Shown: positions 1 through 7,100 of the stretch, piece after piece
How positions within the stretch are numbered: the first letter of the stretch is position 1
Layout: each line of letters opens with the position of its first letter
IMG/VR virus record: IMGVR_UViG_3300010412_000003
Span: 1-64,000 of that record
Reading direction: 5' to 3' (one strand)
Origin: a virus
Length of the DNA stretch: 64,000 bases
Notes under the pieces: generated by a model
What the model saw: only the letters and a program-made list of their open reading frames with translations
What the model was told of the DNA's origin: nothing
Database searches by the model: none
Made by a program: the position numbers and the translations under genes

Positions 1-1
1 G

Positions 2-154
2 GATGGAATTTATACAACTTCTGTTGGGGAGGATACAATTGACGAAAGCGCATTTGCATACAAGCCAATGGATTACTTGTTGAGAAACATTAGTGATACA
101 GTTGATGTTGTCGCACACATCAAACCATTATACAATTTCAAGGCAGGTAATTAA
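2..154 (+). CDS. rtcB: RtcB-type RNA ligase, C-terminal end only (5' part lies outside the window)
   Basis: Frame 2 is open from the window edge to a TAA at 152-154 and gives 50 residues. They contain DESAFAYKPMDYLL followed by a D-x-V-D-V-V-x-x-I-x-P stretch, the pattern that closes RtcB proteins (DE-x-P-x-AYK ... V-x-V-V ... P). RtcB ligases join RNA ends carrying a 2',3'-cyclic or 3' phosphate to a 5'-OH, using GTP and Mn2+. The metal-binding Cys/His core is upstream and not visible, so activity cannot be judged. The next gene starts 1 base after the stop, so rtcB heads or belongs to the same rightward operon. Other RNA-repair families (RlaP-like, cREC, an RNA ligase) occur downstream. Confidence 0.75.
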   Translation, partial: DGIYTTSVGEDTIDESAFAYKPMDYLLRNISDTVDVVAHIKPLYNFKAGN

Positions 155-155
155 A

Positions 156-404
156 ATGGATGAAGAAAAAGAATATAGTTTTAAAAATTTTGACAAAAGT
201 AAGGTTGAGAAGGTGTATGCTGATCTTATGGAGAGAAGCGTAGTAGCATCTATGGCAATTCAATTTATAGAAGCAGTTGAGAGATCGGGTATTGAAAGTG
301 AAAGAGGCATTCAATATCTTGATCTTTTACAAAAAGTAATTGCCGAATACAAGAAGAAGAAACATGAGATTTATAAAGGAGAGGAAGGTAGTAAAAATGA
401 ATAA
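156..404 (+). CDS. Small hypothetical protein, 82 aa, mostly helical
   Basis: I do not recognise a family. The ATG at 156 follows the rtcB stop by one base, with a weak GGCAGG upstream. An in-frame extension to 93 would overlap rtcB by 62 bases and is not needed. The protein is charged and predicted helical (VEKVYADLMERS..., a Lys/Glu-rich tail KKKKHEIYKGEEG) with no Cys motif or membrane segment. Its last 8 bases overlap the next gene, so the two are probably translationally coupled. Confidence 0.6.
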   Translation: MDEEKEYSFKNFDKSKVEKVYADLMERSVVASMAIQFIEAVERSGIESERGIQYLDLLQKVIAEYKKKKHEIYKGEEGSKNE

Positions 405-804
405 AGGTGATAGTAATAGTGAAAATATGAATTATTTTACAGATGATAATACAAGTGGCGCATGGTATTGGCAACCAAGTTGTAATCCACCAGAACCAGT
501 TCCATATTTTCCAGTTGAAACAACAACCATTAGTTTTTCACCAGTGATCTCTAATCCAGTGCCAGTAAAAGTTATTTTCTATAATAATCTTGTTACTGTT
601 GTTTATTGGAGTGATGGTGATAAAACATCTGTAAAATGTACAGATGGAGAAGAGTTTTCAGAAGAGATTGGTCTTGCAATGTCATATGTAAAAAAATTTG
701 CTGGAAACAGATCGAAGTTTATGAAGATTTTGAAAAAATCATTTCACATGGAAAGCATTAGGAAACAAAAAAAACAAGATACAGAAATGGAAGAGCAGGA
801 ATGA
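397..804 (+). CDS. Phage protein of the conserved YWSDGDKT-x-VKC type, 135 aa
   Basis: The start at 397 is chosen because AAAGGAGAGGAAGG lies just upstream; an earlier in-frame ATG at 340 has no site. The centre (about residues 55-100) reads V-x-F-Y-N-N-L-V-T-V-V-Y-W-S-D-G followed by T-x-V-K-C and E-x-G-L-A-M...K-x-x-G-N. From memory, this pattern recurs in many uncharacterised phage proteins of Gram-positive hosts (a small beta unit, then a helix). No enzymatic residues are evident. The N-terminus is rich in Asn/Pro/Trp and probably flexible. The last four bases overlap the next start (ATGA). Function unknown. Confidence 0.7.
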   Translation: MNKGDSNSENMNYFTDDNTSGAWYWQPSCNPPEPVPYFPVETTTISFSPVISNPVPVKVIFYNNLVTVVYWSDGDKTSVKCTDGEEFSEEIGLAMSYVKKFAGNRSKFMKILKKSFHMESIRKQKKQDTEMEEQE

Positions 805-1193
805 TTATTGAAAAGATATTAGAAGATTGGGAAGGTGTTGAGCTTAAAAGGAAAAGGAAGATGGTCATAGACTATCTTAATGAAAGAGCAAAAGAATTGC
901 CAGAGGATGTTGTTGCGCCATCTATAATGCTCATTAGACAAAACATTGATGAAGAGACAAGGTGTGAGGTTGTAGAAAATTTTGAAAAATATGGTGGTGT
1001 TTGGTGGACAAGACCAGATTTTCATTATCACTTTGGGGTAAAAGTTAGAAACATGCTAAGAGATTTAGTTTGTAATGATGATGTTTTACAAACAAAAAAT
1101 TGGGATGATTACTGGCAGATTGTTGTCGAAATTGCATTGGGACTAAGAAATGAAACCACAAGAGAATACACAAGAGAAGTTGAATTTAGTTAA
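801..1193 (+). CDS. Hypothetical protein, 130 aa
   Basis: Starts by ATGA overlap with the preceding gene and ends inside the methyltransferase gene (44-base overlap), a sign of a compact co-translated operon. The protein is acidic and helical. A distinctive stretch near residues 67-88 has W-W-x-R-P-D-F-H-Y-H-F-G-x-x-V-R-N-x-L-R-D, which recalls small phage/bacterial proteins with a W...HFG...RN core of unknown role. I assign no function. Confidence 0.6.
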   Translation: MIIEKILEDWEGVELKRKRKMVIDYLNERAKELPEDVVAPSIMLIRQNIDEETRCEVVENFEKYGGVWWTRPDFHYHFGVKVRNMLRDLVCNDDVLQTKNWDDYWQIVVEIALGLRNETTREYTREVEFS

Positions 1194-1767
1194 AGATAAT
1201 AAATACAATATAATTTATATTGACCCACCTTGGAAATTTAAAACATACTCTCCAAAAGGTAAGGAAAAAAAATCAGCAGAAAACCATTATCCAACAATGA
1301 CCATCGAAGAAATTTACCAATTAGATTTAAAAAGAATTGCAAAGCCAGATTGTGTTTTATTTACTTGGGTAACATTCCCACTTTTAAAAGAAGGCTTGAT
1401 GGCAATAGAAAAATGGGGGTTTGAATATAAAACAAATGCATTTACTTGGGTGAAGAGAAACAAAATTGCAGATAGTTGGTTTTGGGGAACAGGTTATTGG
1501 ACTAGAGCAAATGCAGAGTTATGTTTGTTGGCAACAGTTGGAAGTCCAAAAAGAGTTTCACGTTCTGTACATCAGGTTCTTGACGACAGGGTAATGAGAC
1601 ATAGTAAAAAACCACAAACAGCTAGAGATAGAATTGTACAGTTGTGTGGTGATCTTCCAAGAATTGAAATTTTTGCCAGAGAACGGGATGTTGGTTGGGA
1701 TGCAACAGGTTATGACCTTGATGGATTAGATGTTAGAGATACGATTGGATTTAAAAATGTGGACTAA
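1150..1767 (+). CDS. MT-A70 family adenine-N6 methyltransferase
   Basis: This 205-aa protein has the MT-A70 signature: IIYIDPPW at residues 21-28 (catalytic DPPW near 25-28), then NHYPTMTIEEI, LFTWVTFP, and WVKRNK. The family transfers a methyl group from S-adenosylmethionine to N6 of adenine in DNA or RNA. In phages it usually acts on DNA, protecting against restriction or marking transcription. The length is typical for the phage type. Near the C-terminus, KPxTARDRIVQLCGDLPRIEIFAR is the usual final block that stabilises the Rossmann core. No cognate endonuclease is seen nearby, so it is probably an orphan enzyme. It overlaps both neighbours. Confidence 0.9.
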   Translation: MKPQENTQEKLNLVKDNKYNIIYIDPPWKFKTYSPKGKEKKSAENHYPTMTIEEIYQLDLKRIAKPDCVLFTWVTFPLLKEGLMAIEKWGFEYKTNAFTWVKRNKIADSWFWGTGYWTRANAELCLLATVGSPKRVSRSVHQVLDDRVMRHSKKPQTARDRIVQLCGDLPRIEIFARERDVGWDATGYDLDGLDVRDTIGFKNVD

Positions 1768-1981
1768 AGAAGAGTTTATTCAAATTGCAGATAAGGAAAT
1801 AGAAAAAATAAAAGCAAGAAGTGGAAAAGTTTATTCTCAGTTTGGTTTGAATTTTGGCACAACTTATAATGATGATGTTAAATTTATAAAAGCTCATTAT
1901 GAGAATTTGGGATATGTTGTAACAACTCATATTTGCAAAAGACGTTTGGCAGATATATCAATACAATTCAACTCTAATTAA
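1757..1981 (+). CDS. Small hypothetical protein, 74 aa
   Basis: The ATG at 1757 overlaps the end of the methyltransferase gene by 11 bases; an upstream in-frame ATG at 1730 lies deeper in that gene. The sequence (WTKEEFIQIADKEIEKIKARSGKVY...) has an amphipathic first half and a short beta-like second half ending in KRRLADISIQFNSN. No family recognised. It is the last gene before a promoter-containing gap at 1982-2067. Confidence 0.55.
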   Translation: MWTKEEFIQIADKEIEKIKARSGKVYSQFGLNFGTTYNDDVKFIKAHYENLGYVVTTHICKRRLADISIQFNSN

Positions 1982-2006
1982 CCCTGAAATTAATCTTGTT
2001 TTACCC

Positions 2007-2035
2007 TTGATTAAAACTTAATGTCATGGTAAAAT
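2007..2035 (+). promoter_or_regulatory. Sigma-A/sigma-70-type promoter (TTGATT-17-TAAAAT)
   Basis: TTGATT at 2007-2012 and TAAAAT at 2030-2035 are separated by exactly 17 bases, in the only real gap between the methyltransferase operon and the RlaP-like gene. The start codon at 2068 is 32 bases from the -10 box. Seen directly; activity is inferred. Confidence 0.55.
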
Positions 2036-2067
2036 GATTGGTAATTGAGTTTAGTAAGGATGGTAAT

Positions 2068-2997
2068 ATGGGAAATTTTGATGTAGAAAAACATAAGATT
2101 TTTGAATGTATATCTGGTAGTCGTTTGTATGGGTTGAACAAACCCAATTCTGATTTTGATTATCGGGGTGTTGTGATTCCACCAATGGAAGTTCTTTTAA
2201 ATCCTTTTGAAAGCTTTGAGCAGAAAGACAAGGGTTTTGAAGAGGAAGATAGAACATTATATGCACTTGGAAAGTTCTTCAAACTTTGTGCTGATGCAAA
2301 CCCAAATATTGTTGAGCTTTTGTTTGTTCCACAATCACACATCCTATTTAAAACACCACATTGGAATTTAATCTTGCAGAACAAACACTTGTTCCTGAGC
2401 AAGAAAGCAAAGTATACATTTACTGGATATGCATTCAGCCAGTTGAAATCAATTCAGTCTCACAGGGTATGGTTTACAAACCCACCAGATCACAAACCAA
2501 CAAGAGAAGAGTTTGGTCTTATGGGGCATAGAAGTGTCAGCACAAAATTTGCTGAATTGGTTGCCAGTGGTGATTTGAGACTTGAGTATCTAAATGAAGA
2601 GTATGCAACTGAGGCAAGAAAAGAATTTGGGTATGCCAAGGCAAAAGAGGTTTGGGATAACTATATGTCTTGGTTCAATGGAAGAAATCCAGAGCGAAAA
2701 GCACTTGAGGAAAAATTTGGTTATGATACAAAAATGGCATCACATCTTTTTAGATTGATGTTGGAAGGTAGAGAGCTTTTACTGGAAGGTAAGATAACAT
2801 TTCCTCTTCCAGAGGCAGAGTTCGTCTTGGCAGTAAAAGAGGGAAAGTATACATATGAGGAAGTTCTTGAAATGGCTAAAGATTTTGACAATCAGTTTCA
2901 GGAATGGCATGATGTATCTGATCTTCCAAAAGCACCTGATCGAAAAAAGCTTGCTGATCTTTATTATTCACTAATCAATATAGAGGTTAGGAAATGA
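2068..2997 (+). CDS. RlaP-like nucleotidyltransferase (DNA polymerase beta superfamily)
   Basis: A 309-aa protein with the nucleotidyltransferase signature GSRLYGLNKPNSDFDYRG near residues 17-34: the GS pair plus D29 and D31 would bind the two metal ions and NTP. The long helical C-terminal half matches the RlaP type (RNA-ligase-associated nucleotidyltransferase), reported alongside RtcB and other RNA-repair genes. The substrate is unknown; terminal addition to RNA ends is a reasonable inference. The ATG at 2068 has AAGGATGG in front; a TTG at 2038 would place the start inside the promoter region. The gene overlaps the next one by 4 bases. Confidence 0.75.
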   Translation: MGNFDVEKHKIFECISGSRLYGLNKPNSDFDYRGVVIPPMEVLLNPFESFEQKDKGFEEEDRTLYALGKFFKLCADANPNIVELLFVPQSHILFKTPHWNLILQNKHLFLSKKAKYTFTGYAFSQLKSIQSHRVWFTNPPDHKPTREEFGLMGHRSVSTKFAELVASGDLRLEYLNEEYATEARKEFGYAKAKEVWDNYMSWFNGRNPERKALEEKFGYDTKMASHLFRLMLEGRELLLEGKITFPLPEAEFVLAVKEGKYTYEEVLEMAKDFDNQFQEWHDVSDLPKAPDRKKLADLYYSLINIEVRK

Positions 2998-3203
2998 AAA
3001 TAATTGCAGATAGAAATACTAAAAAAGGAGCAAAGGTTCTTTTTCAATATTATCCAGAACGTCAGTTTGGTGACAATATGTATGTTTCTTGTGTCAATGG
3101 AATTACTATATTAAATATTCAATACAAGGGCAGTTTAAAAGATGAAGATGTTTTAAAATTCTTGGATGATGTTGTAGATTTATTGGAAAGGGCAGGTCAT
3201 TAA
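2994..3203 (+). CDS. Small hypothetical protein, 69 aa
   Basis: Starts by ATGA overlap with the nucleotidyltransferase gene. A short alpha/beta protein: KVLFQYYPERQFGDNMYVSC, then ITILNIQYKG, then an acidic helix DEDVLKFLDDVVDLLERAG. No motif that I recognise. Its tight coupling suggests an accessory protein for the upstream enzyme, which is inference only. Confidence 0.6.
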   Translation: MKIIADRNTKKGAKVLFQYYPERQFGDNMYVSCVNGITILNIQYKGSLKDEDVLKFLDDVVDLLERAGH

Positions 3204-3204
3204 A

Positions 3205-3504
3205 ATGGATGAAGAAACTAAAAAATATGTTGATGATAAAATAGAATGTATTTCAAAAATATTGAAAGATATTAAGTCAAAAAGTGTTCTAACATATGCC
3301 CAAATAAATTTTATTTTGTTTTTGTTTTCTGTTGGATATTTGTGGGAAGATCGTATTTACATGCTATGGCAAAATGATAGTTTTTGGGAAACAGTGGTTG
3401 GTTTTTTCACTGCTTGGTTTCTTCACCCACTGTTTGTTGGTATGAAGCTTGCTGGTCTTGACATTTCACGATTAGATTTGATTCTCCTTGAGGCAATCAA
3501 ATAA
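3205..3504 (+). CDS. Small membrane protein, 99 aa
   Basis: The N-terminal 30 residues form a charged helix (MDEETKKYVDDKIECISKILKDIKSK). They are followed by a hydrophobic segment at about 34-48 (INFILFLFSVGYLW) and a second at about 62-85 (WETVVGFFTAWFLHPLFVGMKLAGL). This looks like a two-pass inner-membrane protein with a cytoplasmic coiled-coil-like N-terminus. It lies one base after the previous gene. No family recognised. Confidence 0.6.
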   Translation: MDEETKKYVDDKIECISKILKDIKSKSVLTYAQINFILFLFSVGYLWEDRIYMLWQNDSFWETVVGFFTAWFLHPLFVGMKLAGLDISRLDLILLEAIK

Positions 3505-3507
3505 GAT

Positions 3508-4017
3508 ATGGCTAAATCAATAGATCAGGATTCGATAGGTACTGTTTATGTTTACTGTGATGGTGGTTGTAGAGGAAATCAAAATAAAGAAAATGTTGGT
3601 GGTTGGGGTGTGTATTTGAAACGTGGTCAATTTCGTGAACATAAAATGAATGGTTCTAAAAAAAATACCACAAATAATGAAATGGAATTAATAGCAGTTA
3701 TTGAAGCATTAAAATTTTTAGGAAATAAAAAACGAGAAACAATTATAATTGTAGATAGTAATTATGTTTATAGTGGAATAACAAATTGGATTTATGGCTG
3801 GATTGAAAGAGGATGGAAAACAAAGTCAAAATCACCAGTAAAAAATATGAAATTATGGAAGGAGCTATTATCACTTAAATTACAATTTGAAAACATTAAG
3901 TTTGAATTATGTAAGGGTCATTCCGAAATAGAAGGGAATGAGATTGCAGATCAGCTTGCAAATAAGGCAATGGATGATTTAGAAAAATTTGAATCTATGG
4001 GAGATAGTGATGTTTAA
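3508..4017 (+). CDS. rnhA: Ribonuclease HI
   Basis: A 169-aa RNase H fold protein. The first strand YVYCDGGCRGN carries D18; NNEMELIAVIEAL carries E60; IIVDSNYV carries D83; KGHSEIEGNEIADQLA supplies the His loop and D148. All four acidic residues of the DEDD metal site are therefore present. It cleaves the RNA strand of RNA-DNA hybrids and probably removes primers or R-loops during phage replication. It overlaps the following lipoprotein gene by 8 bases. Confidence 0.92.
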   Translation: MAKSIDQDSIGTVYVYCDGGCRGNQNKENVGGWGVYLKRGQFREHKMNGSKKNTTNNEMELIAVIEALKFLGNKKRETIIIVDSNYVYSGITNWIYGWIERGWKTKSKSPVKNMKLWKELLSLKLQFENIKFELCKGHSEIEGNEIADQLANKAMDDLEKFESMGDSDV

Positions 4018-4540
4018 AAAACAAAGCGTTTTATTTTTGGTGGTGTTAGTTTTAATTTCATTGTTATTGGTTGGTTGTATGCCAGATACGCAAACAACTG
4101 ATAATGGGTTGGTTGTAAACAAGGTGCAGGATACACAATTGTATCATGTTTATATGCTTGTTGAGTCTGGTGATCAGTATTCAAGCTTGAGGGGTGAGAG
4201 TGGTGGTGTTTTCATTAATGGAACTGGAAATTTTAGTAGTTCGATTTGGGAAGATGGTAAAGGAATGGTTCGTGGTATTTTGGTAGAAGTTGAACCAGAA
4301 CCACAGTGGGTTTCCAATATCTTGAATGAGGTTGATAATCCAATATTCATTGTAAAAACAACTGATAGAAAAGCAACAATGGGCAAAGGTGGGGATTTAT
4401 TACATTTGGTTTGCACTACAGATTATGAACCAACATGCACAAAGGATTTAGAGACCCTTGATATATTTTGTGAAGAAACATGGGAGTTTGATTTTTGCAG
4501 ACTAATCTGGATTGATCGAGAAAGTGAGATTGTAGAATGA
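4010..4540 (+). CDS. Phage-encoded lipoprotein, 176 aa
   Basis: The start at 4010 follows GGGAGAT. The protein begins MFKKQSV, has a hydrophobic core (LFLVVLVLISLLL), and then a lipobox VGC with C23, so it should be lipid-modified, cut by signal peptidase II and anchored on the outer face of the cell membrane. The mature part is about 150 aa with several Cys (HLVCTTDYEPTC, IFCEE, FCRL) that could form disulfides. Phage lipoproteins often block superinfection by related phages; that role is plausible but not shown. It is coupled by ATGA to a tiny membrane protein gene. Confidence 0.75.
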   Translation: MFKKQSVLFLVVLVLISLLLVGCMPDTQTTDNGLVVNKVQDTQLYHVYMLVESGDQYSSLRGESGGVFINGTGNFSSSIWEDGKGMVRGILVEVEPEPQWVSNILNEVDNPIFIVKTTDRKATMGKGGDLLHLVCTTDYEPTCTKDLETLDIFCEETWEFDFCRLIWIDRESEIVE

Positions 4541-4656
4541 GGGTTGTAATTGGAATGATTGGTTATGTTATTGGGATTGTTCTTGGGGTTCGTTTTGGGG
4601 AGTATGTTGTTACTAGAAAGTTTTGGTCAAACTGGATGAAAAAGGTGGTAAAATAA
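4537..4656 (+). CDS. Tiny membrane protein, 39 aa
   Basis: ATGA overlap with the lipoprotein gene and TAATG overlap with the next gene strongly support a real coding sequence despite its size. It has one hydrophobic segment (VVIGMIGYVIGIVLGVRFG) followed by a basic Trp-containing tail (RKFWSNWMKKVVK), the pattern of a single-pass membrane peptide with a positively charged cytoplasmic end. Function unknown. Confidence 0.6.
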   Translation: MRVVIGMIGYVIGIVLGVRFGEYVVTRKFWSNWMKKVVK

Positions 4657-4760
4657 TGGTAGTGATAACTGAAAAATTAATTAAGGCTGTAGTAATTACA
4701 ATTGGTGTTCTTTTAATAGTTGGAATAATTGCAGGTTTGTATTTTTGGGCAATGGGATAA
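4656..4760 (+). CDS. Tiny membrane protein, 34 aa
   Basis: Start and stop overlap/abut neighbours (TAATG). Sequence: MVVITEKLIK then a single hydrophobic helix (AVVITIGVLLIVGIIAGLYFW). It follows the lipoprotein and another 39-aa membrane peptide, so the three may act together in the envelope. No family can be assigned at this size. Confidence 0.5.
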   Translation: MVVITEKLIKAVVITIGVLLIVGIIAGLYFWAMG

Positions 4761-4764
4761 TAAA

Positions 4765-5163
4765 ATGAAGATTTTATTTTTAGAAGACAATGATGAAAGA
4801 ATTTTCAAAGCACAGCAATTGTATAAAAATGTTGAGGTCTTATCAATTGCGAAGACAGCATCTATTGCAATTGAATTTTTGAAAACAAGACTTTCATATG
4901 ATGTAGTTCATTTAGACCATGATCTCGGTGGTGAAGTGTATGTTGACTCAAGTCGAGAAGATTGTGGCATGGAAGTTGTTAGGTTTTTATGCGAGAACAA
5001 TCACATTTATTCTGATGTTGTCAAGGTTGTTACAGTACACTCTTGGAATATACCAGCATCACAGGAAATGTTTAAGAAGTTGCGTGAGGCTGGATATACA
5101 ACATTTATGATTCCCTTTGGTGTTCAAAATTGGGATATTGGAAATCATATTGATCTTGTTTGA
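4765..5163 (+). CDS. cREC-type (cyclic-phosphate processing) receiver domain protein
   Basis: A 132-aa receiver-like protein: MKILFLEDNDER supplies the acidic D8/N9 pair, VVHLDHDLGG at about 48-56 supplies the central acidic residues, and VTVHSWNIPASQEM near residue 93 has the H-S-x-N-P-like segment. This combination fits the cREC family, described from genome context as RNA-repair proteins that act on cyclic phosphates next to RtcB, rather than a two-component response regulator. No DNA-binding domain follows. The start at 4765 is preferred over 4729, which would lie inside the previous gene. Confidence 0.65.
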   Translation: MKILFLEDNDERIFKAQQLYKNVEVLSIAKTASIAIEFLKTRLSYDVVHLDHDLGGEVYVDSSREDCGMEVVRFLCENNHIYSDVVKVVTVHSWNIPASQEMFKKLREAGYTTFMIPFGVQNWDIGNHIDLV

Positions 5164-5165
5164 AA

Positions 5166-5366
5166 ATGAATAAAGTAATAATGTATGGATTGATCTACAA
5201 AAACGGAATGCCACATGCAACATTTTCAGCACCATACATAGTTAATAATCATGGTGAGGAAGAGTTTGATCTTCCAATGATTGCTGATGAAGATAGTGAC
5301 AATGGAGACCTGTATTATATTGATATTTTAGAAGTTGTTTCAAAAGAAGACGAAATTGACCCTTGA
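5166..5366 (+). CDS. Small acidic hypothetical protein, 66 aa
   Basis: Starts two bases after the receiver-domain gene. Acidic C-terminal half (EEEFDLPMIADEDSDNGDLYYIDILEVVSKEDEIDP). The promoter of the recombinase begins inside the last codons, so this gene ends the operon. No family recognised. Confidence 0.55.
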   Translation: MNKVIMYGLIYKNGMPHATFSAPYIVNNHGEEEFDLPMIADEDSDNGDLYYIDILEVVSKEDEIDP

Positions 5367-5391
5367 CAAATATTTTATTTAAGATTATAAT
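5363..5391 (+). promoter_or_regulatory. Consensus promoter TTGACA-17-TATAAT ahead of the recombinase
   Basis: TTGACA at 5363-5368 and TATAAT at 5386-5391 are perfect consensus boxes with a 17-base spacer. The recombinase start codon at 5422 follows with an AAGGAG site at about 5410-5415. This gives the recombinase its own strong promoter recognised by the host's main sigma factor. Confidence 0.8.
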
Positions 5392-5421
5392 TAGTCATAA
5401 TCAAAAAACAAGGAGTTCAAA

Positions 5422-6279
5422 ATGTTCAACAAATACACTGAGTATATCAACAATTTGAAAGCAGAAGGAAAAAGCGAACACACTATTGCATCATACTCTG
5501 CTGGAATTGAACCTTTCTTGAACCACTTTGGAATCAACACTGTGGAAGATATTGTAAATATTTCCAAAAGCGAAATTGTAGAATATCGAAATTCAATTAA
5601 TGGAAAACCATCCACTGTAAATGCGAGAATGAGACCAGTGAAGGCATTTCTAAACTGGATGGTTGACATGGATTACATTGAAACCAATCCTGTATCACGA
5701 ATTAAAAGTTTGAAAGAATCAAAGAGAGTTCCATTGATTTTGACAGATGAAGAGGTTATTGCAATGTTGAATGCTTGTGATAACACTCAGGAAAAACTCA
5801 TGGTTGCAATGATGATCACAACTGGAATGCGAGTAAATGAATTAGTTCTGGCAAAAGTTAGTGATGTTCGTGAAAATAGAATTCTTGTTCATGGAAAAGG
5901 TGACAAGGAGCGTTGGGTTGCATTGCAGAGTTGGGTAGTTGATCTTTTGAATGCACATCTTTCAGAGAATAAAGATGAATATCTTTTCCCATCACGCAGG
6001 GGTGGTGATCAGGTAACTACAAATGCAATTCGTTATCGAATCAAGAGAATTGCTAAGAATGCTGGTGTTGAAGAAGAACGTCTTTCTAAGATCACACCAC
6101 ACTCAACTCGAAGATACTTTGCAACTGCTGTATTGAATAATGGAACAGACATTGCTGTTGTGCAACAACTTATGGGACATGCATCAATCAACACAACATT
6201 GCGCTATGCACAGGTTTTGCACTCAACTATGGACAATGCTCTTGAGAGCAAGTTTGGGAATTTCAACAATGGGAAGTAA
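5422..6279 (+). CDS. Tyrosine recombinase (XerC/D-like integrase)
   Basis: 285 aa. N-terminal SAM-like core-binding domain (about 1-95) and C-terminal catalytic domain. Catalytic residues are visible: R137 in TTGMRVNE, Lys in HGKGDKER (about 157-160), H227-x-x-R230 in HSTRRYF, H253 in LMGHAS and the nucleophile Y262 in TTLRYAQ. It lacks the long arm-binding domain of lambda-type integrases and is close in size to XerC/XerD, so it may act at simple core sites. A 28-bp inverted repeat with Xer-site geometry lies 65 bases after its stop. Roles could be integration, dimer resolution or inversion. It has its own consensus promoter. Confidence 0.9.
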   Translation: MFNKYTEYINNLKAEGKSEHTIASYSAGIEPFLNHFGINTVEDIVNISKSEIVEYRNSINGKPSTVNARMRPVKAFLNWMVDMDYIETNPVSRIKSLKESKRVPLILTDEEVIAMLNACDNTQEKLMVAMMITTGMRVNELVLAKVSDVRENRILVHGKGDKERWVALQSWVVDLLNAHLSENKDEYLFPSRRGGDQVTTNAIRYRIKRIAKNAGVEEERLSKITPHSTRRYFATAVLNNGTDIAVVQQLMGHASINTTLRYAQVLHSTMDNALESKFGNFNNGK

Positions 6280-6469
6280 GTATAAAAACAAAATCACAAT
6301 CAAAAAACCAAAAACAATACTTGAGTTTTTTGGTGGAGACCTAGAGCATCCTCAAACACTTGAGGATGCTCGAAAAAAAATGTGGGATAGGATGATGGCT
6401 TTGAAAGCTGGATATGGTTTGAAATTAAATCATAAAACAGGAAAACTAGAAACATTTAGGTTTAGATAA
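6269..6469 (+). CDS. Small basic hypothetical protein, 66 aa
   Basis: Overlaps the recombinase stop by 11 bases. A basic protein (SKYKNKITIKKPK..., WDRMMALKAGYGLKLNHK). Codons for LEHPQTLEDAR are formed by the 28-bp palindrome at 6344-6371, so the DNA here may serve two functions. No homologous family is recognised. The next gene follows after 11 bases with GGAGATCG. Confidence 0.55.
   Translation: MGSKYKNKITIKKPKTILEFFGGDLEHPQTLEDARKKMWDRMMALKAGYGLKLNHKTGKLETFRFR
6344..6371. repeat. 28-bp perfect inverted repeat with Xer/dif-like geometry
   Basis: Left arm GAGCATCCTCA (6344-6354) and right arm TGAGGATGCTC (6361-6371) are perfect complements around the 6-base centre AACACT. Two 11-bp arms around 6 bp, 28 bp in total, is the layout of chromosomal dif sites used by tyrosine recombinases. 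It sits 65 bases downstream of the recombinase stop, within a small gene. It could also simply fold as an mRNA hairpin (12 bp, loop ACAC). Confidence 0.5.
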
Positions 6470-6480
6470 GGAGATCGAAA

Positions 6481-6717
6481 ATGGAAAATGTAATTGTTGT
6501 TTTTACAATGGGAAATAGCACAAAGGGTTCTTCGCATAGGGTTGTAATTCCAAAAGATTTTACTGTAAGCGAAAAAGATGCTATTGGAATGGCAACAGAA
6601 GCATTGGCTGAAAAACTTGGTTTGGATGTTTCAAATATTGAAGATATGTTTGCGGTTGAATTGGTTCAATATGTTGAGGGACTTGTGGTTTTCTCTGATT
6701 CTTGGGACAATGGGTAA
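6481..6717 (+). CDS. Hypothetical protein, 78 aa
   Basis: Good GGAGATCG site 4 bases before the ATG. A short alpha/beta protein (VIVVFTMGNSTKGSSHRVVIP..., EKDAIGMATEALAEKLGL) ending in an acidic stretch. No motif recognised. The end overlaps the next gene by 8 bases. Confidence 0.6.
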   Translation: MENVIVVFTMGNSTKGSSHRVVIPKDFTVSEKDAIGMATEALAEKLGLDVSNIEDMFAVELVQYVEGLVVFSDSWDNG

Positions 6718-6967
6718 AAAAATGATCGAGAAAAATTATTATGATTGTAAATATTGTGAGACAACCAGAGAGGTTGGAGAGTTTTGTGGTTGTGATGGCT
6801 CTGTTGCTGAATTGTTGGTTGCAAGGGGTGATGATGCAATTAGAGTGTTGCAAAGGTTGTATGTTGGTGGGAGTACAGATTTAGAAGAGCTTGAAGTTGT
6901 AATTAATAATTGGAAAAATGCCAGAAGTCATGCGACAAGTGAGGGAATGGAACATGAGAATTTATAA
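6710..6967 (+). CDS. Small zinc-ribbon-like protein, 85 aa
   Basis: Begins inside the previous gene; an ATG at 6722 is an alternative start. The N-terminal region has YDCKYCETTREVGEFCGCDG: a C-x2-C pair and a C-x-C pair about ten residues later, suggesting one bound zinc. The rest is helical and acidic (VAELLVARGDDAIRVLQRL...). Function unknown. Confidence 0.6.
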   Translation: MGKKMIEKNYYDCKYCETTREVGEFCGCDGSVAELLVARGDDAIRVLQRLYVGGSTDLEELEVVINNWKNARSHATSEGMEHENL

Positions 6968-7073
6968 AAATGACGAAGAGGGTTTTGGAATTGAACTTGA
7001 GTATCTTGACTGGTTTGCAATTCTAATGATTGTTGTTATGGTTGGAACTTTTGCTGTAGAATTATCTAAATAA
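6954..7073 (+). CDS. Tiny single-pass membrane protein, 39 aa
   Basis: Overlaps the preceding gene by 14 bases. Acidic N-terminus (MRIYKNDEEGFGIELEYLDW) followed by one hydrophobic helix (FAILMIVVMVGTFAVEL). Coding is supported mainly by position within the operon and a GAGGGAAT stretch upstream. Function unknown. Confidence 0.45.
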   Translation: MRIYKNDEEGFGIELEYLDWFAILMIVVMVGTFAVELSK

Positions 7074-7100
7074 AAGAAGTGTTTTATTAAGGAATATAAA

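Noticed and set aside
93-404. Longer version of the second gene starting at 93
   Set aside because: It would overlap the rtcB end by 62 bases; the ATG at 156, one base after the stop, is far more likely.
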